A stretch of 15,557 nt of DNA from assembly GCA_032821775.1 (NCBI GenBank), contig JAVLRN010000081.1:1-15557 (forward strand), written 5' to 3'. The notes under the pieces were generated by a model that saw only the letters and a list, made by a program, of their open reading frames with translations, made no database searches and was not told the DNA's origin. The position numbers were made by a program, and so were the translations under genes. The DNA comes from Sanguinoderma infundibulare. Lineage: Eukaryota; Basidiomycota; Agaricomycetes; Polyporales; Polyporaceae. Position 1 is the stretch's first letter; each line of letters starts with the position of its first letter. Below are positions 8,368 to 15,557 of this stretch, in pieces.

Positions 8368-9004
8368 ATGTTATTAAACATAAATCGTAATTTATTTCAA
8401 AGTTTTCCATTCCATTTAGTGACTATATCTCCATGGCCTATTTTAGTTAGTTTTTCATTATTAAATTTAACAATAGGAGCAGTATTATCAATGCATGGTT
8501 ATGGTGATTTTACATTTATGTTAGGTTTAGCTTCAACAGGTTTAGGTATGTTATTATGGTTTAGAGATATAATTTTAGAAGCAACTTATTTAGGTTGTCA
8601 CACTACTCAAGTACAAAAAGGATTAACAATAGGAGTAATCTTATTTATTGTTAGTGAAGTATTTGCATTCTTATCTGTATTCTGGGCATTTTTCCATTCT
8701 AGTTTAAGTCCAAGTGTAGAAATTGGAGGGGTTTGGCCACCACAAGGAATAGAAGCATTATCAGCATTTGGAATACCATTATTAAATACTTTCTTATTGT
8801 TAAGTAGTGGATCAACTATAACATACGGACACCATGCATTAATTAAAGGAGATAGAAAAAGAGCAATAATAGGTGGTTTATTAACTATTATCTTAGCTAT
8901 TGTTTTTACTGCTTTACAATATGTTGAATATTTTAATGCTACATTTACTATTACTGATTCAGTTTTTGGTACAACATTCTATGCTTCAACAGGTTTACAT
9001 GGGT
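8368..9004 (+). CDS. cox3: Cytochrome c oxidase subunit 3, exon 1
   Basis: Cox3 is one of the three core subunits of respiratory complex IV in the inner membrane. Exon 1 encodes about 212 of 269 residues. Hallmarks: FQSFPFHLV near the N-terminus, SPWPILVS, LWFRDII, the VQKGLTIG loop, FIVSEVFAFLSVFWAFFHSSL, VEIGGVWPP and LLNTFLLLSSGSTITYGHHALI. Hydrophobic helices lie between these. I chose ATG 8368 because fungal Cox3 proteins start a few residues before FQSFPFHL. An upstream in-frame ATG at 8302 would add 22 Lys/Asn-rich residues and is less likely. The exon ends inside a codon (GGG T), and the frame is restored in exon 2 as GGG TTA CAT (GLH). Confidence 0.95.
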
Positions 9005-10245
9005 TAATAAAATTAGCCCCTACCAAAATAAATAATAAAAATTCCGTATATATTAGAAAAGTTCACTCCGATATTAAAAAAATAGATACATCATTTTTAG
9101 AATGGCTTCCAGGTTTTGTAGATGCTGAAGGTAATTTTAATATTAGTTTGAGAAACTACACAAGTCAAGACAATAAATACAATAGTTTAATACTTACTTT
9201 TCAAATAGGTCTTCATCTAGACGATTTAGATGTTTTAAAGTTTATACAAAAAAAACTAGGATGCGGAAAAATATCTATTTCGAAAAACAGATGTAATTTT
9301 TTTGTCAATGATCAAGCTTCATTAATAAATATTATTGTCCCAGTTTTTAATTTAGTTCCATTAAAGAGTTCTAAATATTTTCAGTTTTTAATCTTTGAAA
9401 AAGCAGTTAATTTAATTAAAAACAAAGGTCATCTTACCGATAGTGGAAGAAATGAAATGATAAAGTTTTATCATGAATTAAAAAATCCTTCCATCTATTT
9501 AGAGGCAAGTCCAGCCCTATCACACTTAAATAAATATTGGTTAGGTGGTTTCGTTGATGGTGATGCCTCATTTTCAGCACATCTTAATAGACCTGTGTTA
9601 AAATTTGAAAATCATGTTAAAGAATTACCATTATTTAGGGCCATAGTAGACTATTTTCAATTTGGTAATATAAATATAAATAGTCCTAGAAATAATTCTA
9701 ACCAAATGGTAACATTAGAATTTAACAACATCCATTTTTTAAAAAATGTCATTGTTCCGCTTTTTACTAGTACTAAATTATTAAATAGTAAGAAATTAAA
9801 AGATTTTAATGATTTTTGTATTTTAGTTAATATTTATTATAATGGTTATCATACCATACCGGAAGGTGAATCTTTAGCTAGAGAAATAACAAGTAATTGG
9901 AATAATTTTAGATTATCAACTTTTAAAACATCATTGCCATCTAAAGAAGTCCAAGATTTTAATAAAAAGTATCAAATACTATTTAATATTCCTTCACCAT
10001 ATATCATTAAAAATGGTGGCTTAAGATTTTATAGAAATACTTTAAAATTAGTATCTGATAAAATAAAAATAACAGCTCTTGATCTTTTAAATAATGAATT
10101 CGTTTTTTCAAGCATTAGTGAATGTAGTAGAATATTACAGATAGATAGATCTATTATAAAAAAATATTTACTTAACGGTCAAATTTACAAAAATTATAGA
10201 TTTAAATTTAACAGTATTATTTATTTTGACAGAAAAGAGGGTTAA
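9005..10245 (+). CDS. Two-motif LAGLIDADG (type 1) endonuclease fused in frame to cox3 exon 1
   Basis: The cox3 frame runs through the 5' splice site and adds 413 intron-coded residues, so the enzyme would be made as a fusion and probably released by proteolysis. This is common for group I intron ORFs in protein genes. Motif 1 is EWLPGFVDAEGNF at about 9104; motif 2 is YWLGGFVDGDASF at about 9535. Both acidic active-site residues are present. About 100 residues later a C-terminal extension contains FVFSSISECSRILQIDRSIIKKYL (about 10099-10170) and then NGQIYKNYRFKF. This looks like a NUMOD1-type helix-turn-helix DNA-binding module. The frame is intact despite an A8 run near 9248. In addition to homing it may act as a maturase. 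Confidence 0.88.
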
Positions 10246-10558
10246 TTGCATAGAAACCCTCATCTTAGCGGCGAGGACAATTTGCAGCCAAGCTTATATT
10301 AAACATAATTATTCTATATATTTTTATATACTTTTCTTTGTTTTTAAGAATAATCATATTTTGTTTTTATTAAAAAAAGAAATAGAATTGTGCAAATAAA
10401 GATTAATATTTGAAGGTTCAACGACTAGAAAGTGAGTATTTATGTAAACAATAATCTTTCCACGGATCCCCTCCAATAGATTAATCTATTGATGAAATAG
10501 TCTGAACAACAGCGTAAGTTGTTGAAATAATATTAAATGTATTATGATAACAAATTTG
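9005..10558 (+). mobile_element. Group I intron in cox3
   Basis: The intron splits TGLHG-L-HVIIGT after GGGT and ends in G at 10558. Core strands after the reading frame: AATTTGCAGCCAAGC (10280), GTTCAACGACTAGAAAGTGAG (10416), AACAATAATCTTTCCA (10447) and GATGAAATAGTCTGAAC (10490), then a GATAACAAATTTG end. The core is nearly the same as that of rnl intron 1 at the GTTCAACGACTAG and AATAATCTTTCCA strands, pointing to a common ribozyme ancestor. It encodes a different type of endonuclease from that intron. Confidence 0.92.
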
Positions 10559-10731
10559 TACATGTTATTATAGGAACAATATTTATTGCAGTAGGTTTCT
10601 TTAGAATAATCAATTATCATTTAACAAATAGTCACCATATTGGATATGAAGCAAGTATCTTATACTGGCACTTTGTAGATGTGGTATGGTTATTTTTATT
10701 TATTGCAGTATATTACTGGGGTGGAAACTAA
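10559..10731 (+). CDS. cox3: Cytochrome c oxidase subunit 3, exon 2
   Basis: This is the C-terminal part of Cox3: [20 protein letters not shown], then [22 protein letters not shown] and TAA at 10729. The exon starts with TA, which completes the split codon from exon 1. The two exons total 810 nt (269 residues), the usual length for the family. An ATG at 10537 in the intron end also opens this frame but is not the gene start. Confidence 0.95.
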
Positions 10732-10925
10732 TTTATAATTTATAATCTCTATCACCGGTAGAAATAAATAATCTATTAAATAGATAGATATTCAAATAAA
10801 AATATTATAAATTATTATTCTATGTATAACCATAAAAATATAGTTTAATATTTATATAATTATATTTTATAAAAAAATCAAAGGGATAAAAATATGAAAA
10901 CCCTATTTATAAAATAATTTAACAT

Positions 10926-10947
10926 AAAATGAAGTAGTCTTCATTTT
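10926..10947 (+). promoter_or_regulatory. Perfect 9-bp hairpin upstream of nad4L
   Basis: AAAATGAAG, loop TAGT, CTTCATTTT. The 3' arm overlaps the first four bases of the shared leader element, so RNA folding here could expose or hide it. The omega-intron copy of the leader has no equivalent hairpin. It may be a processing or stability element. Confidence 0.45.
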
Positions 10948-10974
10948 CTTTTCATATTATTGGTACCCAAAGGA
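10944..10974 (+). promoter_or_regulatory. nad4L leader element shared with the omega-intron ORF
   Basis: TTTTCTTTTCATATTA, TTG, GTACCCAAAGGA, followed by AAATATTTAAA and the nad4L ATG at 10995. It matches 4097-4127 at 28 of 31 bases. As nad4L and nad5 overlap, this leader probably serves both genes. No rRNA pairing or promoter role can be shown from here. Confidence 0.55.
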
Positions 10975-10994
10975 TAAGCTAAATATTTAAACCT

Positions 10995-11261
10995 ATGAAT
11001 TTATCATTATTTTTATTTTTAATTGGTGTTTTAGGATTTATTTTAAATAGAAAAAACATAATATTAATGATTATAGCAATAGAAATAATGCTATTAGCTG
11101 TAACCTTATTAGTGTTAATAAGTTCATTTAGTTTTGACGATGCTATCGGACAAAATTTTAGTATCTTTATTATATCAATAGCAGGTGCAGAATCAGTAAT
11201 AGGTTTAAGTATTTTAGTTGCTTTTTATAGATTAAGAGGAAATATCTCTTTAAGAACATAA
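10995..11261 (+). CDS. nad4L: NADH dehydrogenase subunit 4L
   Basis: An 88-residue membrane subunit of respiratory complex I, normal in length. Three hydrophobic helices are visible. The family signature lies in [27 protein letters not shown], with the conserved Glu in helix 2 (IAIEIML), and in [20 protein letters not shown], with the second conserved Glu. The start ATG directly follows the leader block. The stop TAA shares its last A with the ATG of nad5 (TAATG), an overlap widespread in Dikarya mitochondria that suggests one message and coupled translation. Confidence 0.97.
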   Translation: MNLSLFLFLIGVLGFILNRKNIILMIIAIEIMLLAVTLLVLISSFSFDDAIGQNFSIFIISIAGAESVIGLSILVAFYRLRGNISLRT

Positions 11262-11686
11262 TGTATTTATCAATATTAATTTTTCCTTTATTAGGGAGTT
11301 TTGTTTCAGGTTTATTAGGTAGAAAAATAGGTGTGACTGGTGCTCATATCATCACATGTACTTGCTTAATAATATCATCAATTTTAGCTACTTTAGCTTT
11401 TTATGAAGTAGGTTTATGTGGTTCTCCAGTATTAGTTCATTTATGTTCATGGATGGATTCAGAAATATTAAGTATTCAATGGGAATTTTTATTTGATCAA
11501 TTAACAGTATCAATGTTTATACCTGTACTTTATATTTCATCTTTAATCCATATTTTTTCTACTAATTATATGGCAGAAGATCCTCACAATCAAAGGTTCT
11601 TTTCTTATTTATCATTATTCACATTCTTTATGTTAGTATTAGTTTCTGGTGCTAATTATTTTGTAATGTTTGTAGGTTGGGAAGGT
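11261..11686 (+). CDS. nad5: NADH dehydrogenase subunit 5, exon 1
   Basis: Nad5 is the large antiporter-like proton-pumping subunit of complex I. Exon 1 encodes 142 residues: [77 protein letters not shown] and MFVGWEG. Hydrophobic helices alternate with short loops, as in the family. The exon ends on a complete codon, GGT (Gly), with T at 11686 as the 5' splice nucleotide. The start codon overlaps the nad4L stop. Confidence 0.97.
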
Positions 11687-12439
11687 AAATTAAATTGCCT
11701 TAAATGGTATTATCTTAATAATCTTTATTGGTGTCCTAGCGAATTTAATATTGTTTTATTTTCATTACCATTGCATATATCTGAGCAAATAAATAAAACA
11801 AGAATAACTTCCTTAGAAAGAATAGGTCCTCATAATATAGATATAATTTCCATAATAATAGGTTCATTATTAGGTGATGGTCATTTAGAAAAAAGAAAAA
11901 AAGGAATAGGAACTAGAATGAAATTTGAACAATCAAATAAAAATGTAGAATATTTAATGTGGTTTCATTCTTATTTATCTACTAGAGGTTATTGTAATAT
12001 TAATAAACCTAAACTAAAAAAAAGAATTAGAAAAAATGGGGAAATATATTTTCATTATAGTATAAATACTTATACTTTTTCTAGCTTTAATTGGATTCAT
12101 GATATGTTTTATACCTTATGTGAAGGAAAATATGTTAAAATAATACCTCATAATATAGAACAAATTTTAAGTCCACTTGCTTTAGCTATATGGTTTATGG
12201 ATGATGGTAGTAAATTAAAAAAAGGAGCAAAAATAGCTACTAATTGTTTTACATATAAAGAACTTTCACAATTATGTGAAATATTAAAAAACAAATTCAA
12301 TCTTACAGTTACAATACACTCAGGAGGAAAAAATAAAGGATATACTTTATATGTTTCTAGTCAATCTATGTCTACTTTTTCTAATATTATTAAACCTTAT
12401 ATGGTATCTACTTTATATTATAAATTAGGAGATTATTAA
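11687..12439 (+). CDS. LAGLIDADG (type 2) endonuclease fused in frame to nad5 exon 1
   Basis: The frame continues from nad5 exon 1 for 250 residues to TAA 12437. The start of the free enzyme is unclear; a conserved-looking block begins around [20 protein letters not shown]. Motif 1 ([14 protein letters not shown], at about 11852) and motif 2 ([13 protein letters not shown], at about 12179) both keep the catalytic Asp. [10 protein letters not shown] precedes motif 2, and the C-terminus [16 protein letters not shown] is typical of LAGLIDADG_2 proteins. The frame is intact, so this is a candidate active enzyme. It is expected to be made as a fusion with the N-terminus of Nad5 and released by proteolysis. 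Confidence 0.9.
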   Translation, partial: KLNCLKWYYLNNLYWCPSEFNIVLFSLPLHISEQINKTRITSLERIGPHNIDIISIIIGSLLGDGHLEKRKKGIGTRMKFEQSNKNVEYLMWFHSYLSTRGYCNINKPKLKKRIRKNGEIYFHYSINTYTFSSFNWIHDMFYTLCEGKYVKIIPHNIEQILSPLALAIWFMDDGSKLKKGAKIATNCFTYKELSQLCEILKNKFNLTVTIHSGGKNKGYTLYVSSQSMSTFSNIIKPYMVSTLYYKLGDY

Positions 12440-12835
12440 TTTAATACCATAGTAAAAAAATGTAAATCTTTAGAAAAATTGAAATGAAGAATAAAGATTC
12501 ATTTATATTTAATTCATTATGAATATGAATATGAATAACATTTTTTTGCGACATTATTGAAAACGATCAAAAATTAATAAGCTTTTTTTTATAGATCGTC
12601 GGTTTCATTTTAAATCGCTATCGACTAGTTCAATAATGGGTGCCTGAAATGGTGCTTAATGCATAGTCAGAATCTTCATCTTTGTTTCAACCTAATTTGA
12701 CAATGATGTCAAGGCATGAAGTAAAACCTGATAGGTGTTCAATGTACAGGAAATAAAGAAAAAAGCTTTCTATATGTGTCACAATTAGACCTATAGAGAA
12801 ATTATATAATTTAAATTTCTTTATTTTAAGATTTG
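11687..12835 (+). mobile_element. Group I intron 1 of nad5
   Basis: The intron is inserted at [13 protein letters not shown], between complete codons. It begins with AAATTAAATTGCC and ends in G at 12835. After the endonuclease frame the core contains GCGACATTATTGAAAACG (12548), CGACTAGTTCAATAATGGGT (12622) and CTTAATGCATAGTCAGAATC (12655). These core strands differ from those of the other six introns. I do not assign a subgroup. Confidence 0.88.
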
Positions 12836-12931
12836 ATTGGAGTAGTTTCTTATTTATTAATTAACTTCTGGTTTACTAGAATTCAAGCTAATAAAGCAGC
12901 AATATTAGCCTTAACTATGAATAGAGTAGGT
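12836..12931 (+). CDS. nad5: NADH dehydrogenase subunit 5, exon 2 (96 nt)
   Basis: Thirty-two codons: [22 protein letters not shown] through LTMNRVG. They match the conserved Nad5 stretch after VGWEG, which usually reads VGVCSYLL..FW.TR..AN.A....NRVGD. The exon begins right after the intron 1 terminal G and ends on GGT. The phase is intact on both sides. Confidence 0.95.
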
Positions 12932-14215
12932 GCTTTGAGAGGTAGGATCTCTCTATTGTGCCTAAAACTATCAAAGTCCGGGGACGCCCTAAAGCTTATG
13001 ATACCAAGCTATCTTCGAAAGGCTATAAGTGGCCAGACTAATACTCTGGGTATGGTAACAAGTCATAAGATGAGTGAAAACGAAATGGGTTATCGCGGAT
13101 CTAAGTCAGAATTTATTAAACAAAACCCACAGCCAAATTATATAAATTCTGTAAAAGAGCAACGAGTAGATGGTAGTTGGAGCAATTCTTTATTAAGTAA
13201 TTAGCTCTTAAGGTGTACTCTAATGGGTTTCGAAAGAAACTATCAAATCAAAGTCCTTTCTAAACAATTAAAAAATAAAACAAATTTTTGTACCAGCGCC
13301 TATGCGCAAGTTCAATTAACTAAGTTAGATCCTTGGTTTGTGACTGGTTTTTGCGACGGTGAAGCTTCTTTCAGTGTATCCATATCTATAGATAAACGGA
13401 TAAAAGGAAGAGTTGGATGGACCGTAAAACCGAGTTTTCAAATCTCTTTACATTCTAGGGATATGAAATTATTATTACAATTACAATAATTTTTTGCCTG
13501 CGGAAGCATCGTTAGCAAAAATAACCGAAGCGAAAAAAGCTTTAGAGTAAACTCACTTCATGATTTAACAAATTTTATAATACCACACTTTGTAAATTTT
13601 CCTTTACTTTCTCAAAAAGCTGCGGATTTTGAATTATTTAAACAAATTGTTAACCTTATTAACACTAAGGTTCACTTGACTGACGTAGGATTACTGCAAA
13701 TTATTAATATTAGAGCCTCAATGAACTTAGGCCTATCTGGTTTGCAAAAATCTGAGTTTGTTAATTATAAACCAGTGCCTCGACCAATTATTAAATATAC
13801 TGAAATTCCAAATCCTAATTGGATAGCAGGATTTGCAAGCGCTGAAGGTTGCTTTTTAGTTACTATTTCTAAATCTAATAAAAATAAAATAGGTCAAATT
13901 GTTCAATTAATCTTTAAAATTTCGCAACATCATAGAGACAAAATTTTATTAGAGTTAATAACTAAATATTTGAATTGTGGTGCCGTTTATTATCACAGTG
14001 AAAATGCTAAAGTTTTTAAAGTGGGTAAATTTGTAGACATTAATAATAAAATTATTCCTTTTTTTAAAGCTTATTCAATTAAGGGGATCAAACAATTAGA
14101 TTTTCAAGATTTTTGTGGAATTGCTACTTTAATAGGTGAAGGTAAGCATCTAAGCCCTATAGGAATAGCTAAAATTCAATTAATCAAAGATAAAATGAAC
14201 ACAAAAAGAAAATAA
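12932..14215 (+). pseudogene. Two-motif LAGLIDADG (type 1) endonuclease of nad5 intron 2, two in-frame stops
   Basis: One frame continues from nad5 exon 2 through the ribozyme core and the whole endonuclease to TAA 14213, but it is cut by TAG at 13202 and TAA at 13487. No frameshift is needed. Before the first stop, core-coded residues such as [11 protein letters not shown] appear; after it, LLRCTLMGFERNYQIKVLSKQ leads to motif 1 (WFVTGFCDGEASF, about 13334). The second stop falls between LLLQLQ and FFACGSI, a segment conserved in relatives. Motif 2 (WIAGFASAEGCF) lies at 13820. Acidic residues of both motifs are kept. Single base changes explain both stops, so decay seems recent. Downstream fragments could start at internal codons but would lack motif 1 or most of the N-terminal domain. 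Confidence 0.85.
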
Positions 14216-14252
14216 TCAAATTTTTAATTGCATGATAAATTTGACTGCCATG
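12932..14252 (+). mobile_element. Group I intron 2 of nad5
   Basis: The intron lies between NRVG and DMGLSIGFF, on codon boundaries, and ends in G at 14252. Core strands lie near the 5' end, before the endonuclease: AGTCCGGGGACGCCCTAAAGC (12976), GATGAGTGAAAACGAAATGGG (13070) and GCGGATCTAAGTC (13096). This layout, with the core upstream and the frame read straight through it, differs from every other intron in the window. It fits the ID-like class of fungal introns, which I suggest only from memory of such motifs. Confidence 0.88.
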
Positions 14253-14447
14253 GATATGGGGTTAAGTATAGGATTCTTTGCACTAATAGCCTTATTAGGT
14301 TCATTAAATTATTCAACATTATTTAGTTTAGCACCATTTATGAATAGTACAGCTATTGATGTTATTGGTATTTTATTATTAAGTGGAGCTATGGCTAAAT
14401 CTGCACAAATTCCATTACATAGTTGGTTACCTGGCTCAATGGAGGGT
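14253..14447 (+). CDS. nad5: NADH dehydrogenase subunit 5, exon 3
   Basis: Sixty-five codons: DMGLSIGFFALIALLGSLNYSTLFSLAPF through VIGILLLSGAMAKSAQIPLHSWLPGSMEG. This is the conserved antiporter-like centre, with the AMAKSAQ..LH.WLP signature that carries the key Lys and His residues. The exon starts right after the intron 2 terminal G and ends at GGT, before intron 3. An upstream in-frame ATG at 14232 belongs to the intron. Confidence 0.96.
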
Positions 14448-15198
14448 TTTAAAGTATTAAACATCATATTTTCACTATTATATATAAATATCTTATATTG
14501 CTATACTTATTATTTAAGTTCATACGACATTAATATTGCTACCTCTATTTTACCTATTATTAATTCTATACCGAATCAAACATTATATACTATAACAGGT
14601 AATATGTTAGGTGATGGTTCAACTAATCTTTCTAAAAAGAATAAAGGTGAAGGTAAATATTCTATGACTATGGATGTTTATTCCTTAAATTATTTACATC
14701 ATTTAAATGATAATATTTATAGTCAATTTACTAATACAAAATTTTTTCCTTATCCAAATATTTTACTACCTCAACATAAAGGTAAAAAAATAACTCAGTA
14801 TCATTTTAGTACAAAAACACATACTTTATTTACAGCTTTACATAGTATGTGGTATAAATGGTATAATGAAAAAAAACAAGTTCATAAAAATTGTACCCAA
14901 AAATATATCTGAAATGTTTTCAGAAATATCATTAGCTTATTGGATAATGGTTGATGGTTATTTTGATTCACATGGTAGAACTAAAACAGTTCTTCTTTGT
15001 ACAGAATAATTTACCAAGGAAGAATGTATAATTCTTCAATCATTACTAGGAAAGTTAAATATTAAATCTACTTTGAAGGTAAGAGATAAAATTAACAATA
15101 GATATAGAATTAGAATATCTAAAACTAGTGTGGATAGAGTTATTTCATTAGTAAAACCGTATATGCATAAGGATTTTTTATATAAATTAGGGATATAA
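14448..15198 (+). pseudogene. LAGLIDADG (type 2) endonuclease of nad5 intron 3, frameshift plus stop
   Basis: The nad5 frame runs on into the intron and holds motif 1 (ITGNMLGDGST, about 14592), then ends at TAA... in the wrong frame after 14910. The protein continues one frame forward from about 14890: IVPKNISEMFSEISLAYWIMVDG (motif 2 at about 14932). An extra A in the A5 run 14886-14890 explains the break. A further in-frame TAA at 15007 interrupts LLCTE/FTKEE, where relatives have Ser, so TCA to TAA is the simplest change. The frame then ends at TAA 15196 after HKDFLYKLGI. Motif 2 has MVDG where relatives have MDDG, but the catalytic Asp at motif position 8 remains. The enzyme is very likely inactive. 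Confidence 0.87.
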
Positions 15199-15486
15199 TG
15201 TTTTGGTGTATGGCCCTCGTTAAATTTCACTATATGCTGGAACACCCTAAAGCTTTAGGTACTCATTTAATGGCGGTGCCATTTAGGTAGTAAAAATCTT
15301 GAAGATATTAAAATGGGCAATCAGCAGGAAACCAAAAAATAATTTTTTTTTTACTCTGCCTGGCCGTCTTGCCAAAGTAAATATAAAAAGAGTAGGATCC
15401 TCAGAGACTACACGTGAAGCTCATATTTTTAAATATTAAGATAATATAGTCCGATCAGTAGAGAAATTTACTGTTAACAATAAATG
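14448..15486 (+). mobile_element. Group I intron 3 of nad5
   Basis: The intron lies between SMEG and PTPVSALIHAATLV, on codon boundaries, and ends in G at 15486. The core follows the endonuclease: CTATATGCTGGAACACCC (15230), GGGCAATCAGCAGGAAA (15315), TCAGAGACTACACG (15401) and GATAATATAGTCCGATC (15441). The first two strands closely match rnl intron 2, so the two introns share a ribozyme type. Confidence 0.92.
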
Positions 15487-15557
15487 CCTACACCTGTATC
15501 AGCATTAATTCATGCTGCCACACTAGTAACAGCTGGATTATATTTATTAGTAAGAAG
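15487..15557 (+). CDS. nad5: NADH dehydrogenase subunit 5, exon 4 (partial)
   Basis: PTPVSALIHAATLVTAGLYLLVR follows intron 3 and continues the SMEG end of exon 3, rebuilding the highly conserved SMEGPTPVSALIHAAT.VTAG motif. The window ends two bases into the next codon. The rest of nad5 lies outside. Confidence 0.96.

Larger units (their letters stand above)
10732..10994. other. Spacer and leader between cox3 and nad4L
   Basis: About 260 AT-rich bases with no gene or tRNA seen. The 3' part holds a perfect hairpin and the leader element that is also found upstream of the omega-intron ORF. Confidence 0.65.

Noticed and set aside
10537..10731. A separate 64-codon gene
   Set aside because: It is cox3 exon 2; the ATG lies in the intron end and the frame joins exon 1 through a split codon.
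12833..13204. A separate gene of 123 codons starting with TTG
   Set aside because: It is nad5 exon 2 plus read-through of intron 2 core RNA up to the first premature stop.
14232..14912. A separate 226-codon gene starting at ATG 14232
   Set aside because: It is the end of intron 2, nad5 exon 3 and the first part of the intron 3 endonuclease read in one frame.
15036..15245. Minus-strand frame at the end of nad5 intron 3
   Set aside because: It is antisense to the endonuclease remnant and intron core.
8368..15557. TGA read as Trp
   Set aside because: Trp in the cox3, nad4L and nad5 exons is always TGG, and none of the broken endonuclease frames is repaired by TGA reassignment; their stops are TAA or TAG.
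1..15557. tRNA genes, CRISPR arrays or bacterial-type operon signals
   Set aside because: I found no cloverleaf, no T-arm-like strings with matching acceptor stems and no regularly spaced repeats; GTTCAACG strings belong to group I intron cores.

Overview
The window is a stretch of fungal mitochondrial DNA. It is very AT-rich, and every gene lies on the + strand. It holds the large-subunit rRNA gene (rnl), then cox3, nad4L and the first part of nad5, which runs off the right edge. Cox3 and Nad4L resemble Dikarya homologues; the Cox3 start and the segment around VGGVWPP suggest a basidiomycete, though I cannot prove that without a search. Every Trp codon I read in the cox3, nad4L and nad5 exons is TGG, so the window does not show whether TGA is reassigned. 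I found no tRNA gene.

Layout: positions 1-169 carry the open 3' end of an unrecognised reading frame. An AT-rich spacer follows to about 1005. rnl runs from about 1010 to 7795. It is cut by three group I introns, all in the domain V peptidyl-transferase region, at sites equivalent to E. coli about 2449 (the yeast omega site), 2500 and 2584. These leave mini-exons of 51 and 84 nt. cox3 (8368-10731) has one large group I intron. nad4L (10995-11261) shares one base with the nad5 start (TAATG). nad5 (11261 onward) has three group I introns, and a fourth, partial exon ends the window.

All seven introns carry LAGLIDADG homing endonuclease reading frames, so about half of the window is mobile intron DNA. 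Three frames look intact: rnl intron 3, cox3 intron 1 and nad5 intron 1. Four are broken: rnl intron 1 (a clear I-SceI relative with a one-base frame break), rnl intron 2 (two frame breaks), nad5 intron 2 (two in-frame stops) and nad5 intron 3 (a frameshift and a stop). The introns would splice as RNA to give uninterrupted rnl, cox3 and nad5. The exon joins I infer keep every reading frame and rebuild conserved residues.

The most unusual observations are these. A leader of about 31 nt is shared by nad4L and the I-SceI-like frame inside the omega intron. Frame breaks fall at the same protein position, just before the second LAGLIDADG motif, in two rnl intron endonucleases, and one sits on a perfect A-AAA-AAA slippery heptamer. 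The ribozyme cores fall into two families that do not match the endonuclease types they carry.
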